This document shows positions 52,186-60,867 of a DNA stretch of 64,000 bases, piece after piece. The stretch lies in contig JBKHEA010000006.1 in assembly GCA_046541015.1 (NCBI GenBank), positions 25,135 through 89,134 on the forward strand, read 5' to 3'. This DNA is from Liberiplasma sp046541015. Lineage in GTDB: Bacteria > Bacillota_I > Bacilli_A > Izemoplasmatales > Izemoplasmataceae. The notes under the pieces are model-generated. The model did not search any database, was not told where the DNA came from, and saw only the letters and a list, made by a program, of their open reading frames with translations. Position 1 is the stretch's first letter. Each line of letters starts with the position of its first letter. The position numbers and the translations under genes are program-made.

Positions 52186-52661
52186 TGACACTTGAATTAT
52201 TTGAAGACAATTTAGAAAAAAAGGATTGCCAACACTTAACACCACGCATTGGTGTTAGAGCAATTTTAAACCATCAGGGAAACTATCTTTTAGTTCACAA
52301 TAAAACCATCGATTTATATACCTTGCCAGGTGGTGGTGTGATGGCGGGTGAAACTTTAGAGGATGCATTAAAGCGTGAAGTTTTAGAAGAAACAGGGTTT
52401 AAAATTAAAACCATTAAAAAAACCCTTAAACTCACTGAATATTTTTATGATTCTTTATGGGTTCACCATTTTTATAGCTGCGAAACAGATGGAGAACAAG
52501 GCAGCGTTAATCTTACTAAAGAAGAAAAACAATTTGGTTTAACTACAGTGATTAAACCTTATAATGAGGTTTTAGATATATTTAACACCCACGAAAGTCC
52601 ACACGAACACTATGAAAACATTTATCAACGAGAGTTTTTAGGATTTATCCATTCTACCTAA
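52182..52661 (+). CDS. NUDIX hydrolase
   Basis: A 159-aa hydrolase of nucleoside diphosphates linked to other moieties. The Nudix box GX5EX7REVXEEXG is seen as GGVMAGETLEDALKREVLEE followed by TGF. The start ATG at 52182 overlaps the rnjA stop by 4 bases; a second ATG at 52185 overlaps by one. Substrate cannot be assigned. Coupling to RNase J suggests, but does not show, a role in RNA end or nucleotide clean-up. Confidence 0.9.
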   Translation: MMTLELFEDNLEKKDCQHLTPRIGVRAILNHQGNYLLVHNKTIDLYTLPGGGVMAGETLEDALKREVLEETGFKIKTIKKTLKLTEYFYDSLWVHHFYSCETDGEQGSVNLTKEEKQFGLTTVIKPYNEVLDIFNTHESPHEHYENIYQREFLGFIHST

Positions 52662-52686
52662 TTTTTAGGATAAATCCCTTTTTTTA
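52641..52686 (+). terminator. Terminator of rnjA-NUDIX operon, starting in the coding end
   Basis: GGATTTATCC (52641-52650, within the last codons) pairs with GGATAAATCC (52668-52677), followed by a T-run. Confidence 0.75.
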
Positions 52687-52695
52687 GTATAGCGG

Positions 52696-52723
52696 TTTAC
52701 AATTAAAAGCATTATGTTATAAT
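52696..52723 (+). promoter_or_regulatory. Promoter of tig
   Basis: TTTACA (52696-52701) and TATAAT (52718-52723), spacer 16. Confidence 0.7.
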
Positions 52724-52754
52724 TAAACAGGATTAATCTTAGGAGGTATTATAA

Positions 52755-54038
52755 ATGGCAAAAGTCGACCAAATTTCTGATTCAAGAGTGAGAATCGAAA
52801 TTGAAGTAAGTGCAGATCAATTTGAACATGGTCTTGATCATGCATTTCAAAGCATTAAAGATGATGTAGAGATTAAAGGTTTTAGAAAAGGAAAAGTTAC
52901 ACGTAAGCTCTACGAACAACACAAAGGGGTAGAATCTTTATATGAAGAAGCCTTAAACCATGTAATTCAAGAAACATATTTTGAAGCAATTATGAGTGAA
53001 AACATCGAAGTTGTTGCACAGCCTAAAATCGATTTAGATATTACTAAAGTTAAAAAAGGTGAAGCGTTTACTTATACTGCAACCGTTGCTGTAAAACCAA
53101 CTGTTACTTTAGGTGAATACAAAGGGTTTAAGTATGAAGGCGAATCAACTGAAGTTACAGAAAGTGAACTCGATGAAAAAATCAAAGAAATTTTGGGACA
53201 AAACGCTGAACTTGTTGTAAAAGAAGGCGGAAACTTAGAAAAAGATGATACAGCTGTCTTTGATTTTGAAGGTTTTGTTGATGGTGAAGCTTTTGAAGGT
53301 GGAAAAGCTGAAAATCATGAACTTGTCATTGGTTCAGGTCAGTTTATTCCTGGGTTTGAAGATCAAATGATTGGTATGCAAACCGGTGAAGAAAAAGATG
53401 TTAATGTAACTTTCCCAGAAAACTATCAAGCAGATCATTTAGCGGGTAAAGAAGCAATCTTCAAAGTAAAACTTCATGAAATTAAAACAAAAGAAACACC
53501 AGAATTAACCGATGAGTTCGTTAAAGATTTAGATAAAGAAGGTATTGAAACTGTAGATGCGTTAAAAGAAAGCACCTTAAGTGACCTTAAAAAACAAAAA
53601 GAAGAAACATCTAAAAATAAAGCGATTGACTTTGCGGTTGAAGAAGCAAGTAAAAATGCTAGTGTTGATATTCCTAAAGAGATGATTGAAGAAGAAAAAA
53701 ATCGTCAAAAAGACAATATCAAAAATCAAGCCAAACAATATGGTCTTGATTTAGCAACTTACTTACAACTTTCAGGGTTAGATGAAGCAGCCTTTGATAA
53801 ACAACTAGAAGAACAAGCAAGTCGCTCAATCCGTTACAATTTAGTCATCGAAGCGATTGCAGAAAAAGAAGAAATTAAAGCAACTGATGAAGAAATTAAC
53901 GCAAAATATGAAGAACTAGCTAAACAATATAACATGGATGTTGAACAAATTCGCGCTCAAGTGAATGAAGCAGCCATGAATCAAGAAGTTGTCTTTAGAA
54001 AAACTATTGATTTCTTAGTAGAATCATTAACACAATAA
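52755..54038 (+). CDS. tig: Trigger factor (ribosome-bound chaperone)
   Basis: A 427-aa nascent-chain chaperone. The N-terminal ribosome-binding loop is KGFRKGKVTRKLYEQ (the family's GFRxGKxP with T in the last position). The FKBP-type PPIase domain spans about residues 155-240 (FDFEGFVDGEAFEGG, GFEDQMIGMQTGEEK), and the long helical C-terminal domain follows to LVESLTQ. Own promoter and terminator; AGGAGG at 52742-52747. In Bacillus it precedes clpX-lon, and here lon follows one gene later. Confidence 0.97.
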   Translation: MAKVDQISDSRVRIEIEVSADQFEHGLDHAFQSIKDDVEIKGFRKGKVTRKLYEQHKGVESLYEEALNHVIQETYFEAIMSENIEVVAQPKIDLDITKVKKGEAFTYTATVAVKPTVTLGEYKGFKYEGESTEVTESELDEKIKEILGQNAELVVKEGGNLEKDDTAVFDFEGFVDGEAFEGGKAENHELVIGSGQFIPGFEDQMIGMQTGEEKDVNVTFPENYQADHLAGKEAIFKVKLHEIKTKETPELTDEFVKDLDKEGIETVDALKESTLSDLKKQKEETSKNKAIDFAVEEASKNASVDIPKEMIEEEKNRQKDNIKNQAKQYGLDLATYLQLSGLDEAAFDKQLEEQASRSIRYNLVIEAIAEKEEIKATDEEINAKYEELAKQYNMDVEQIRAQVNEAAMNQEVVFRKTIDFLVESLTQ

Positions 54039-54041
54039 ATA

Positions 54042-54070
54042 TAAGCACTTCTTTATGAAGTGCTTTTTTA
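54042..54070 (+). terminator. Terminator after tig, abutting next ribosome binding site
   Basis: AAGCACTTC / GAAGTGCTT with a T-run ending at about 54069, directly followed by AAGGAAG (54071-54077) of the HAD gene. Confidence 0.85.
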
Positions 54071-54082
54071 AAGGAAGATACT

Positions 54083-54916
54083 ATGATAAAACTAATCGTA
54101 TTTGATTTAGATAACACATTATTAAAAGATGATAAAAGCATTTCGATAAAAACCCTTAAAACATTACAAAAATTAAAAGCCATGCAGATTGATTTTACCA
54201 TCGCAAGTGGTCGTGCAGAGGCATTAATTTATCCTTTTGTTAAAATGTTAAATATTAATCAGTATGCTTTAGTTAATAATGGCACAACCATTAAAAATCT
54301 ACTTAGTAAGGAAGTATTACAAGAAAACTATTTAAATCAAAGGGTAAAAAATAGTATTCTTAAAGACGCCTTTTTAAAAAATATTGATTTTACCTTGTAC
54401 GCACAAGGCCGTTTTTACACAAACAGTCAGTCTAGAGTTGAATTTTATAATCAATGGAACCTGAACAATAAAGAGGCGTACATTGACTATGTAGAAGTTG
54501 CCTCACTTGACGATGTTAAAGCCATTAAAGTAGATAAAATTTTATTGATTATTGAAAATGAAATCGTGATTAATGATTATTATGATAAATTAAGCAAACG
54601 AAATGATTGTCATGTCACAAAAAGTCAAGAATACTTTTTAGATATTATGCCAAAAGGTATCAATAAGGGCACATCTTTAGCCATGCTTGCAGAGCATTTA
54701 GGATTAAAAAAAGATGAGATTATGGTTTTTGGAGATCACGATAATGATGCCGAAATGTTAGCCTATGCAGCTTATAGTGTTGCGATGCCAAATGGCTCAT
54801 TAAAAGCCCGCGAATCTGCAAAATTCATTGCCCTTGACAACAATAATCAAGATGGGGTCAGAAAAACCCTTGAGCACTTTTTTCAAGAAGGTATATTAAA
54901 ACCTTTAAATGAATAA
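54083..54916 (+). CDS. Cof-type HAD phosphatase
   Basis: A 277-aa haloacid-dehalogenase-superfamily phosphatase of the Cof/IIB subfamily. Nucleophile motif I is VFDLDNTLL, motif II is the IASGR Ser (FTIASGRAEAL), Lys lies in MPKGINKGTSL and motif III/IV is VFGDHDNDAEMLAYA. The cap domain lies between. The start has no room for a promoter after the tig terminator, so expression may be by read-through. Substrate (sugar or nucleotide phosphate) unknown. Confidence 0.9.
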   Translation: MIKLIVFDLDNTLLKDDKSISIKTLKTLQKLKAMQIDFTIASGRAEALIYPFVKMLNINQYALVNNGTTIKNLLSKEVLQENYLNQRVKNSILKDAFLKNIDFTLYAQGRFYTNSQSRVEFYNQWNLNNKEAYIDYVEVASLDDVKAIKVDKILLIIENEIVINDYYDKLSKRNDCHVTKSQEYFLDIMPKGINKGTSLAMLAEHLGLKKDEIMVFGDHDNDAEMLAYAAYSVAMPNGSLKARESAKFIALDNNNQDGVRKTLEHFFQEGILKPLNE

Positions 54917-54935
54917 AAAAATATTATTGGATTAG

Positions 54936-54964
54936 TTTTCTAAGCAATAATAATAAAGTATAAT
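54936..54964 (+). promoter_or_regulatory. Candidate promoter of lon
   Basis: TTTTCT (54936-54941) and TATAAT (54959-54964) with 17-base spacing; a second TATAAT is at 54975-54980. I saw no CIRCE or CtsR box in the 131-base gap. Confidence 0.45.
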
Positions 54965-55047
54965 AAACATGCGATATAATTGTAAAAAACACAAAAATGA
55001 AGTATATTATTAATAGTTTTATAGCTTAATAAAAGAGGTGAACCCTT

Positions 55048-57375
55048 ATGTTTGATGCAAACACGAAAACCCAAGGCTTATTGCCTAGTATTGCAATAAG
55101 AGGCTTGGCGCCATTCCCTCATACAGACGTAAGAACTGAAGTTGGAAGATCCGCAAGTAAAACTGCGCTACTTGAAGCTGAACGTAATCACAATAGTTAC
55201 GTTTTATTACTCATCCAAAAAAATCCAATGGTTGAAGACCCCAAACAAGAAGATATTTTAACACACGGGGTTATTGCAAAAATCGGTATTAAAATAAAAT
55301 TACCCAATGGTAATTTTAAAGTTAAATTTGATCCAATTGTCCGTGCAGAAATCACGGCTTTTGAACAAACCAAACCGTATTTTTTAACCAGCTTTGAAAC
55401 TCGCCCTTCAGTTCAAGATGATATTGATGAAGAGATTGCTTTAGTGCGTATGATTGTTAAACAAGTCATGGACAACGCACAAAGTATTTTAAACAACGCA
55501 AAACAATCTATTGAAGCAATTCAACAAGGCGTTTCTAGTGATAAACTTGCAGATATTTTAGCAAGCAATTTAAAAATATCTGAAAATCATAAATTTAAAT
55601 ACATAGAAAACCCTTCGATTGTTAAACGTCTTAACTTCTTACTTCAAGACATTGAAAAAGAACGTCATATGAGTGAAATAGAAGACAAAATTAACCGTAC
55701 CGTAAAGAAAAATATTGACGAAAATCAACGTGAATACTATCTTCGTGAAAAGTTACGTGCGATTCAAGAAGAACTCGGTGACAAAGTCAAAAAAGAATCA
55801 GAAATTGAACATCTAAGAAAACAAATCTTAGAAAAGAAAATGCCTGCACATATTGAAGAAAAAGCACTTTATGAACTTTCTCGTTATGAAACCTTACCTG
55901 CAGCAAGTGGCGAAAGCGGGGTTATAAGAACGTATCTTGATTTCTTAATCGAGCTTCCTTGGCATGAACAAAGTGTCGATGAAACAGACATCAACAAAGC
56001 AGAAGCTGCCTTAGAAGAGACACACTTTGGCCTTGAAAAAGTTAAAGAGCGTATTGTAGAATATTTAGCCGTTAAATTATTAACGGGTAAAAACCCACAA
56101 ACCATTCTTTGTTTAGTAGGACCACCAGGTGTTGGGAAAACATCACTTGCACAATCTATTGCGAGTGCTTTAAATCGTAAATTTGTTAAGCAGTCCTTAG
56201 GTGGAATTAAAGATGAAAGTGAAATTCGCGGCCATAGAAGAACGTATTTAGGAGCTTTACCTGGACGTATTTTACTAGGTATGAAAAAAGCTAAAGTTAT
56301 TAATCCATTATTTTTACTTGATGAGATTGACAAACTTGGTAGCGATTATAAAGGAGACCCAAGTGCAGCAATGCTTGAGGTTTTAGATCCTGAACAAAAT
56401 CATCGTTTTAGCGATCATTATTTAGAAGATCAATATGATTTAAGTCAAGTATTGTTTATCGCAACAGCCAATTATTTAGGGAATATTCCTGCGCCTTTAA
56501 GAGATCGTATGGAAATTATTGAACTTTCTAGTTATACAGAAATCGAAAAGTACAATATCGCAAAACGTCACTTAATAAAAAAACAACTTAAAAGCCATGG
56601 TTTAGACCCTGAAAAACTTACGATTCACGATGAAGCCATTATGAAAATGATTCGTGATTATACAAGAGAAGCAGGTGTTCGACAACTTGATCGTTTATTT
56701 GGTTCAATTGTTCGTAAATCTATAAAAACAATTCTTGGTGATAAAGTTAAGCATGTAGAGATTACCGTAGATAACTTAACGGACTTCTTAGGAAAACCTA
56801 AGTTTTCTAATCGCGAAACAGATAAAGAAGATCAAATTGGGGTTGTAACAGGGCTTGCTTATACCCAATTTGGTGGCGATACTTTAGCAGTTGAGGTTGC
56901 CTATTATAAAGGCAGTGGAAAACTAGTATTAACCGGACAACTTGGTGATGTCATGAAAGAATCTGCGCAAGCAGCATTATCTTACATAAGAGCAAATCAC
57001 GAAAAATACAACATTGATAAAAAAATCTTTGATGAATCAGATGTCCATATCCACGTTCCTGAAGGAGCCATTCCAAAAGATGGTCCAAGCGCAGGGGTTA
57101 CGATTGCAGCTGCATTAATAAGTGCACTTACCCACCGTAAAGTTGATCACACCATTGGAATGACAGGTGAAATTACCTTAAGAGGACGCGTTTTACCGAT
57201 TGGTGGTTTAAAAGAAAAAGCTATCGCAGCTCACCGCAGTGGTCTTAAAAAAATACTAATTCCAAAAATCAATAAACGCGATGTCGATGAAATTCCAGAT
57301 GATGTAAAAAACAACTTAGATATCATCCCAGTTGAAAATATTGATGAAATTATTACTCATATATTAAGAACATAA
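55048..57375 (+). CDS. lon: ATP-dependent protease Lon
   Basis: A 775-aa LonA-type protease. It has an N-terminal substrate-binding domain and coiled linker, AAA+ module with Walker A GPPGVGKTS and Walker B LFLLDEIDK, sensor residues in ATANYLGNIPAPLRDRM, and C-terminal protease domain with Ser681 (DGPSAGV) and Lys724 (GLKEKAIAAH). GAGGTGA upstream of ATG. As in B. subtilis it is followed by ysxC, with an attenuating hairpin between. Degrades misfolded and regulatory proteins. Confidence 0.98.
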   Translation: MFDANTKTQGLLPSIAIRGLAPFPHTDVRTEVGRSASKTALLEAERNHNSYVLLLIQKNPMVEDPKQEDILTHGVIAKIGIKIKLPNGNFKVKFDPIVRAEITAFEQTKPYFLTSFETRPSVQDDIDEEIALVRMIVKQVMDNAQSILNNAKQSIEAIQQGVSSDKLADILASNLKISENHKFKYIENPSIVKRLNFLLQDIEKERHMSEIEDKINRTVKKNIDENQREYYLREKLRAIQEELGDKVKKESEIEHLRKQILEKKMPAHIEEKALYELSRYETLPAASGESGVIRTYLDFLIELPWHEQSVDETDINKAEAALEETHFGLEKVKERIVEYLAVKLLTGKNPQTILCLVGPPGVGKTSLAQSIASALNRKFVKQSLGGIKDESEIRGHRRTYLGALPGRILLGMKKAKVINPLFLLDEIDKLGSDYKGDPSAAMLEVLDPEQNHRFSDHYLEDQYDLSQVLFIATANYLGNIPAPLRDRMEIIELSSYTEIEKYNIAKRHLIKKQLKSHGLDPEKLTIHDEAIMKMIRDYTREAGVRQLDRLFGSIVRKSIKTILGDKVKHVEITVDNLTDFLGKPKFSNRETDKEDQIGVVTGLAYTQFGGDTLAVEVAYYKGSGKLVLTGQLGDVMKESAQAALSYIRANHEKYNIDKKIFDESDVHIHVPEGAIPKDGPSAGVTIAAALISALTHRKVDHTIGMTGEITLRGRVLPIGGLKEKAIAAHRSGLKKILIPKINKRDVDEIPDDVKNNLDIIPVENIDEIITHILRT

Positions 57376-57377
57376 AA

Positions 57378-57404
57378 ATAGGCAATCTTAGGATTGCCTT
57401 CTTT
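57378..57404 (+). terminator. Hairpin between lon and ysxC
   Basis: AGGCAATC / GATTGCCT with a short T-rich tail, immediately before the GAGGTG of ysxC; probably attenuates rather than ends the operon. Confidence 0.75.
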
Positions 57405-57415
57405 AGAGGTGTATT

Positions 57416-57991
57416 ATGATTAAAGATGTAAAAAACCCCATAACAATTGTCAATGAAGCGGATTATCCGACCACAAACTTAAAAGAGTTTGTGTTACTTG
57501 GTCGTAGTAATGTTGGGAAAAGTTCATTTATTAATACACTCCTAAATAGGAAAAATTTAGCTTATACCTCATCTAACCCTGGTAAAACGCAAACATTAAA
57601 TTTTTACTTAATCAATGAAACGTTTTATTTGGTAGATGTTCCTGGCTATGGCTATGCAAAAGTTAGTAAAAAACAGCGTGAAGCCTTTGGGAAAATGATT
57701 GAAACTTATTTAACTAAGCGCACTTGTTTAGCCCATATATTCATGTTAGTGGACTTAAGACACATGCCAACAGAAGATGATCATTTAATGGTAAATTTTT
57801 TACGTTTTATTGAAGTCCCATTTACCATTATTGCAACAAAAGCGGACAAGCTATCAAACAACCAACAAGCTTCTCAACTCGCACGCATTAAAAATACTTT
57901 AGCCTTAAACCCTAAAGATATTATCTTGTTTTCAGCCGTTACCAAACAAGGAAAAGATGCCGTGATTGAAAAGCTATTTAGTTACGTATAA
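57416..57991 (+). CDS. ysxC: Ribosome biogenesis GTPase YsxC/EngB
   Basis: A 191-aa TRAFAC GTPase needed for 50S assembly. G1 GRSNVGKSS, G2 region NPGKTQT, G3 DVPGYGYAKV and G4 TKADK are all visible. The length is that of the family. It is co-directional with lon, and the lon-ysxC order is widely conserved in Bacillota; the 40-base gap holds only a hairpin. The next unit starts with its own promoter. Confidence 0.97.
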   Translation: MIKDVKNPITIVNEADYPTTNLKEFVLLGRSNVGKSSFINTLLNRKNLAYTSSNPGKTQTLNFYLINETFYLVDVPGYGYAKVSKKQREAFGKMIETYLTKRTCLAHIFMLVDLRHMPTEDDHLMVNFLRFIEVPFTIIATKADKLSNNQQASQLARIKNTLALNPKDIILFSAVTKQGKDAVIEKLFSYV

Positions 57992-57996
57992 AAGCC

Positions 57997-58025
57997 TTGA
58001 AGAAAATTTAAAGGTGTGATACACT
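57997..58025 (+). promoter_or_regulatory. Promoter of the valS T-box unit
   Basis: TTGAAG (57997-58002) and TACACT (58020-58025), spacer 17. Confidence 0.65.
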
Positions 58026-58033
58026 TTATATAA

Positions 58034-58253
58034 ATACGATGCATAGGAAGAGTAAATAGGTAAAATTTTTAGAGAGCTAGTGGTTGGTGAAAACTAGCAA
58101 TGACCCTATTGAATGTCGCCTAGAAGTAGATATGTTGAATAAAGTAGATATATCCGTTTGCCCGCGTTAAGGCATTGAGTGCTAGCAATTTGCTAGAATT
58201 AAGGTGGTACCGCGATGAATCGTCCTTAACCTTCGGGTTAGGGATTTTTTTAT
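58034..58253 (+). promoter_or_regulatory. T-box riboswitch (valine) controlling valS-folC
   Basis: Specifier triplet GTC at 58115-58117 (context GAATGTCGCC), a T-box AAGGTGGTACCGCGA at 58201-58215, and a terminator TCCTTAACC-TTCG-GGTTAGGGA plus T-run (58223-58253). The specifier matches valine, and valS follows 17 bases later. Confidence 0.95.
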
Positions 58254-58269
58254 TTTAGGAGGATATATT

Positions 58270-60867
58270 ATGTTGTCTAAAAAGTATGAACATAAACAAG
58301 TTGAAGCGAATCGTTATCAAGCATGGAAAGATGCTGGATATTTTAAGAGTGGTGATTTATCAAAAGAGCCATATACCATTGTTATTCCACCACCGAATGT
58401 AACCGGAAAATTACATTTAGGACATGCTTGGGATAATACCTTGCAAGATATCATTATTAGACAAAAACGTATGCAAGGCTATGATGCCTTATATTTACCT
58501 GGCATGGATCATGCAGGTATTGCAACTCAGGCAAAAATTGATGAACGTTTAAAAAGTCAAGGGATCAATCGTTATGATTTAGGTCGTGAAGGCTTTTTAG
58601 AAGAGGCATGGCGTTGGAAAGAAGAATACGCCAATACGATAAGAAATCAGTGGGAAGCACTTGGGATTAGTGTAGACTATGAAAAAGAACGCTTCACCCT
58701 TGATCAAGGCTTAAATGATGCGGTTAACGAAGTCTTTATTCGTCTTTATGAAAAAGGTTTAATTTATCGCAAAGAGCGTATTATTAACTGGGATGTAGAA
58801 GCAAAAACAGCACTTTCTAATATCGAAGTTGATTATAAAGAAATAGAAGGAGCATTTTATTATTTTAAATACATGTTAGAAGATAAAAGTGATTATTTAT
58901 TGATTGCGACCACTAGACCTGAAACCATGTTTGCTGATACCGCTTTAATGATTCATCCAGAAGATCAAGCGAGACAAAAATATTTAGGTAAAAAAGTATT
59001 TATACCTGGGACGGATGTCTTAATCCCCGTTATTGCTGATGATTATGTTGATCGTGAATTTGGAACGGGTGCTGTAAAAGTTACGCCTGCCCATGATCCA
59101 AATGACTTTTTAGTAGGTGAACGCCATCATTTACCAATGCCTATTTGCATGCATGAAGATGGGACAATGAATGAGCTCGCTCATAAATATGAAGGGTTAA
59201 ACCGTTTTGAATGCCGCAAAGCATTGGTTACTGATTTAAAAGCATCAGGTTTATTAACAAAAATCGAAACCATTAAACATAATGTTGGACACAGTGAACG
59301 TACTGGGGTTATAGTTGAACCAAGACTTTCTATGCAATGGTTTGTTGATATGAAACCTTTAGCACAAAAAGCACTATCTGATTCAACTGCCACCTTTATC
59401 CCAAGCAGGTTTGAAAAAATCTTTACACGATGGATGGAAAATATCCAAGATTGGTGTATTAGCCGACAACTTTGGTGGGGACACCGTATTCCTGCTTATT
59501 ATAAAGATGATTTAGTATATGTTGGAACAAATCCACCTGAAGGCTACATTCAAGATGAAGATGTTTTAGATACTTGGTTTTCTTCAGCTTTATGGCCATT
59601 TTCAACCTTAGGTTGGCCAAATATGACCGACGATTTTAAACGTTATTATCCAACAGATACCATGGTTACAGGATACGATATTATCTTCTTTTGGGTTGCA
59701 CGCATGATTTTCCAAGGCTTAGAATTTACGGATAAAACACCGTTTAAACATGTCTTAATTCATGGGTTAATTCGTGATGAAGAGGGCCGTAAAATGAGTA
59801 AATCATTAGGAAACGGTGTTGATCCTATGGAGATTAAAGAAACCTATGGTATGGATACACTTCGTTACTTTTTAACCACAAATTCTGCGCCGGGACAAGA
59901 TTTACGCTTTGAAATTGAAAAAGTGGAATCTAGTTGGAATTATATCAATAAACTTTGGAATATTGCGCGTTATATTCTCATGCAAATTGAAGCCCATGAT
60001 ATTAGTGATTATACATTGCACCCTAACAACTTTAGTTTACCTGATAAGTATATTTTAAGTCGTTTTGAACATGTCCAAAAAGAAGTTAATGATAATTACG
60101 ATAAATTTGAGTTTGGTGAAGCAGCTAAAGCCTTATATACCTTTACTTGGGATGAATTTGCAAGCTGGTATATTGAAATGTCTAAACTAAGTTTAGCAAA
60201 AAAAGATCCTTTAAAAACGCAAGCGACGATTAGTGTTATGGCAAGTATCCTAAAAGACATTTTAAAATTTTTACATCCATTTATGCCATTTGTGACTGAG
60301 GAAATTTACCAAAAATTACCAAATAAAGATGCTGAAAGTATTATGATTGCATCATGGCCAACTTCTTATAATTATTATGATGCAACAAGCATAAAAGAGT
60401 TTGATATGATAAAAGAAATCATTACAAAAGTACGAAATATTCGCAATGAATATCAAGTTGTTCCTTCTAAAGCAATTGATATTTATATTGAAACATCAGA
60501 TTCTATAAAACAAATGTTGCAAATTGAGGCAGACTATCTGATTAAGTTTATTAATCCTAAAACTTTAGTCATTGATGAAACGATTACACTTCAAGAAGAA
60601 AGTGTTTCTAGTATTTTAAAGGATTTGACTTTATTTATTCCACTTGGACATTTAGTAGACTTAAAGGAAGAACTAAAAAAACAAGAAGAAGCTTTAATTC
60701 ATTTAGAAAATGAGATTAAACGTGCTGATGCTATGTTAAACAATCAAAATTTTATTGCGAAAGCTCCTGAAAAGAAAGTCAATCAAGAAAAAGAAAAACG
60801 TGAGAGTTATAAACTTCAAAAAGAAAATGTCTTAAAACGCATAGAGGAACTTAAAAAACATGTTTAG
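58270..60867 (+). CDS. valS: Valyl-tRNA synthetase
   Basis: A class I synthetase of 865 aa. HIGH is in PPPNVTGKLHLGHAWDN, KMSKS in EEGRKMSKSLGNGVDP. The editing domain has LIATTRPETMFADTA and the TPAHDPNDF motif. The C-terminal coiled-coil arm (EELKKQEEALIHLENEIKRA) is present. AGGAGG precedes the ATG. folC overlaps its end by 8 bases, as in Bacillus. Controlled by the Val T-box. Confidence 0.98.
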   Translation: MLSKKYEHKQVEANRYQAWKDAGYFKSGDLSKEPYTIVIPPPNVTGKLHLGHAWDNTLQDIIIRQKRMQGYDALYLPGMDHAGIATQAKIDERLKSQGINRYDLGREGFLEEAWRWKEEYANTIRNQWEALGISVDYEKERFTLDQGLNDAVNEVFIRLYEKGLIYRKERIINWDVEAKTALSNIEVDYKEIEGAFYYFKYMLEDKSDYLLIATTRPETMFADTALMIHPEDQARQKYLGKKVFIPGTDVLIPVIADDYVDREFGTGAVKVTPAHDPNDFLVGERHHLPMPICMHEDGTMNELAHKYEGLNRFECRKALVTDLKASGLLTKIETIKHNVGHSERTGVIVEPRLSMQWFVDMKPLAQKALSDSTATFIPSRFEKIFTRWMENIQDWCISRQLWWGHRIPAYYKDDLVYVGTNPPEGYIQDEDVLDTWFSSALWPFSTLGWPNMTDDFKRYYPTDTMVTGYDIIFFWVARMIFQGLEFTDKTPFKHVLIHGLIRDEEGRKMSKSLGNGVDPMEIKETYGMDTLRYFLTTNSAPGQDLRFEIEKVESSWNYINKLWNIARYILMQIEAHDISDYTLHPNNFSLPDKYILSRFEHVQKEVNDNYDKFEFGEAAKALYTFTWDEFASWYIEMSKLSLAKKDPLKTQATISVMASILKDILKFLHPFMPFVTEEIYQKLPNKDAESIMIASWPTSYNYYDATSIKEFDMIKEIITKVRNIRNEYQVVPSKAIDIYIETSDSIKQMLQIEADYLIKFINPKTLVIDETITLQEESVSSILKDLTLFIPLGHLVDLKEELKKQEEALIHLENEIKRADAMLNNQNFIAKAPEKKVNQEKEKRESYKLQKENVLKRIEELKKHV

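Noticed and set aside
54917..55047. CIRCE or CtsR operator upstream of lon
   Set aside because: No TTAGCACTC/GAGTGCTAA or GGTCAAA repeat is present; only AT-rich sequence with two TATAAT boxes.
55884..56333. 149-aa minus-strand frame inside lon
   Set aside because: A shadow of the strongly conserved AAA+ region of lon, with no start signal.
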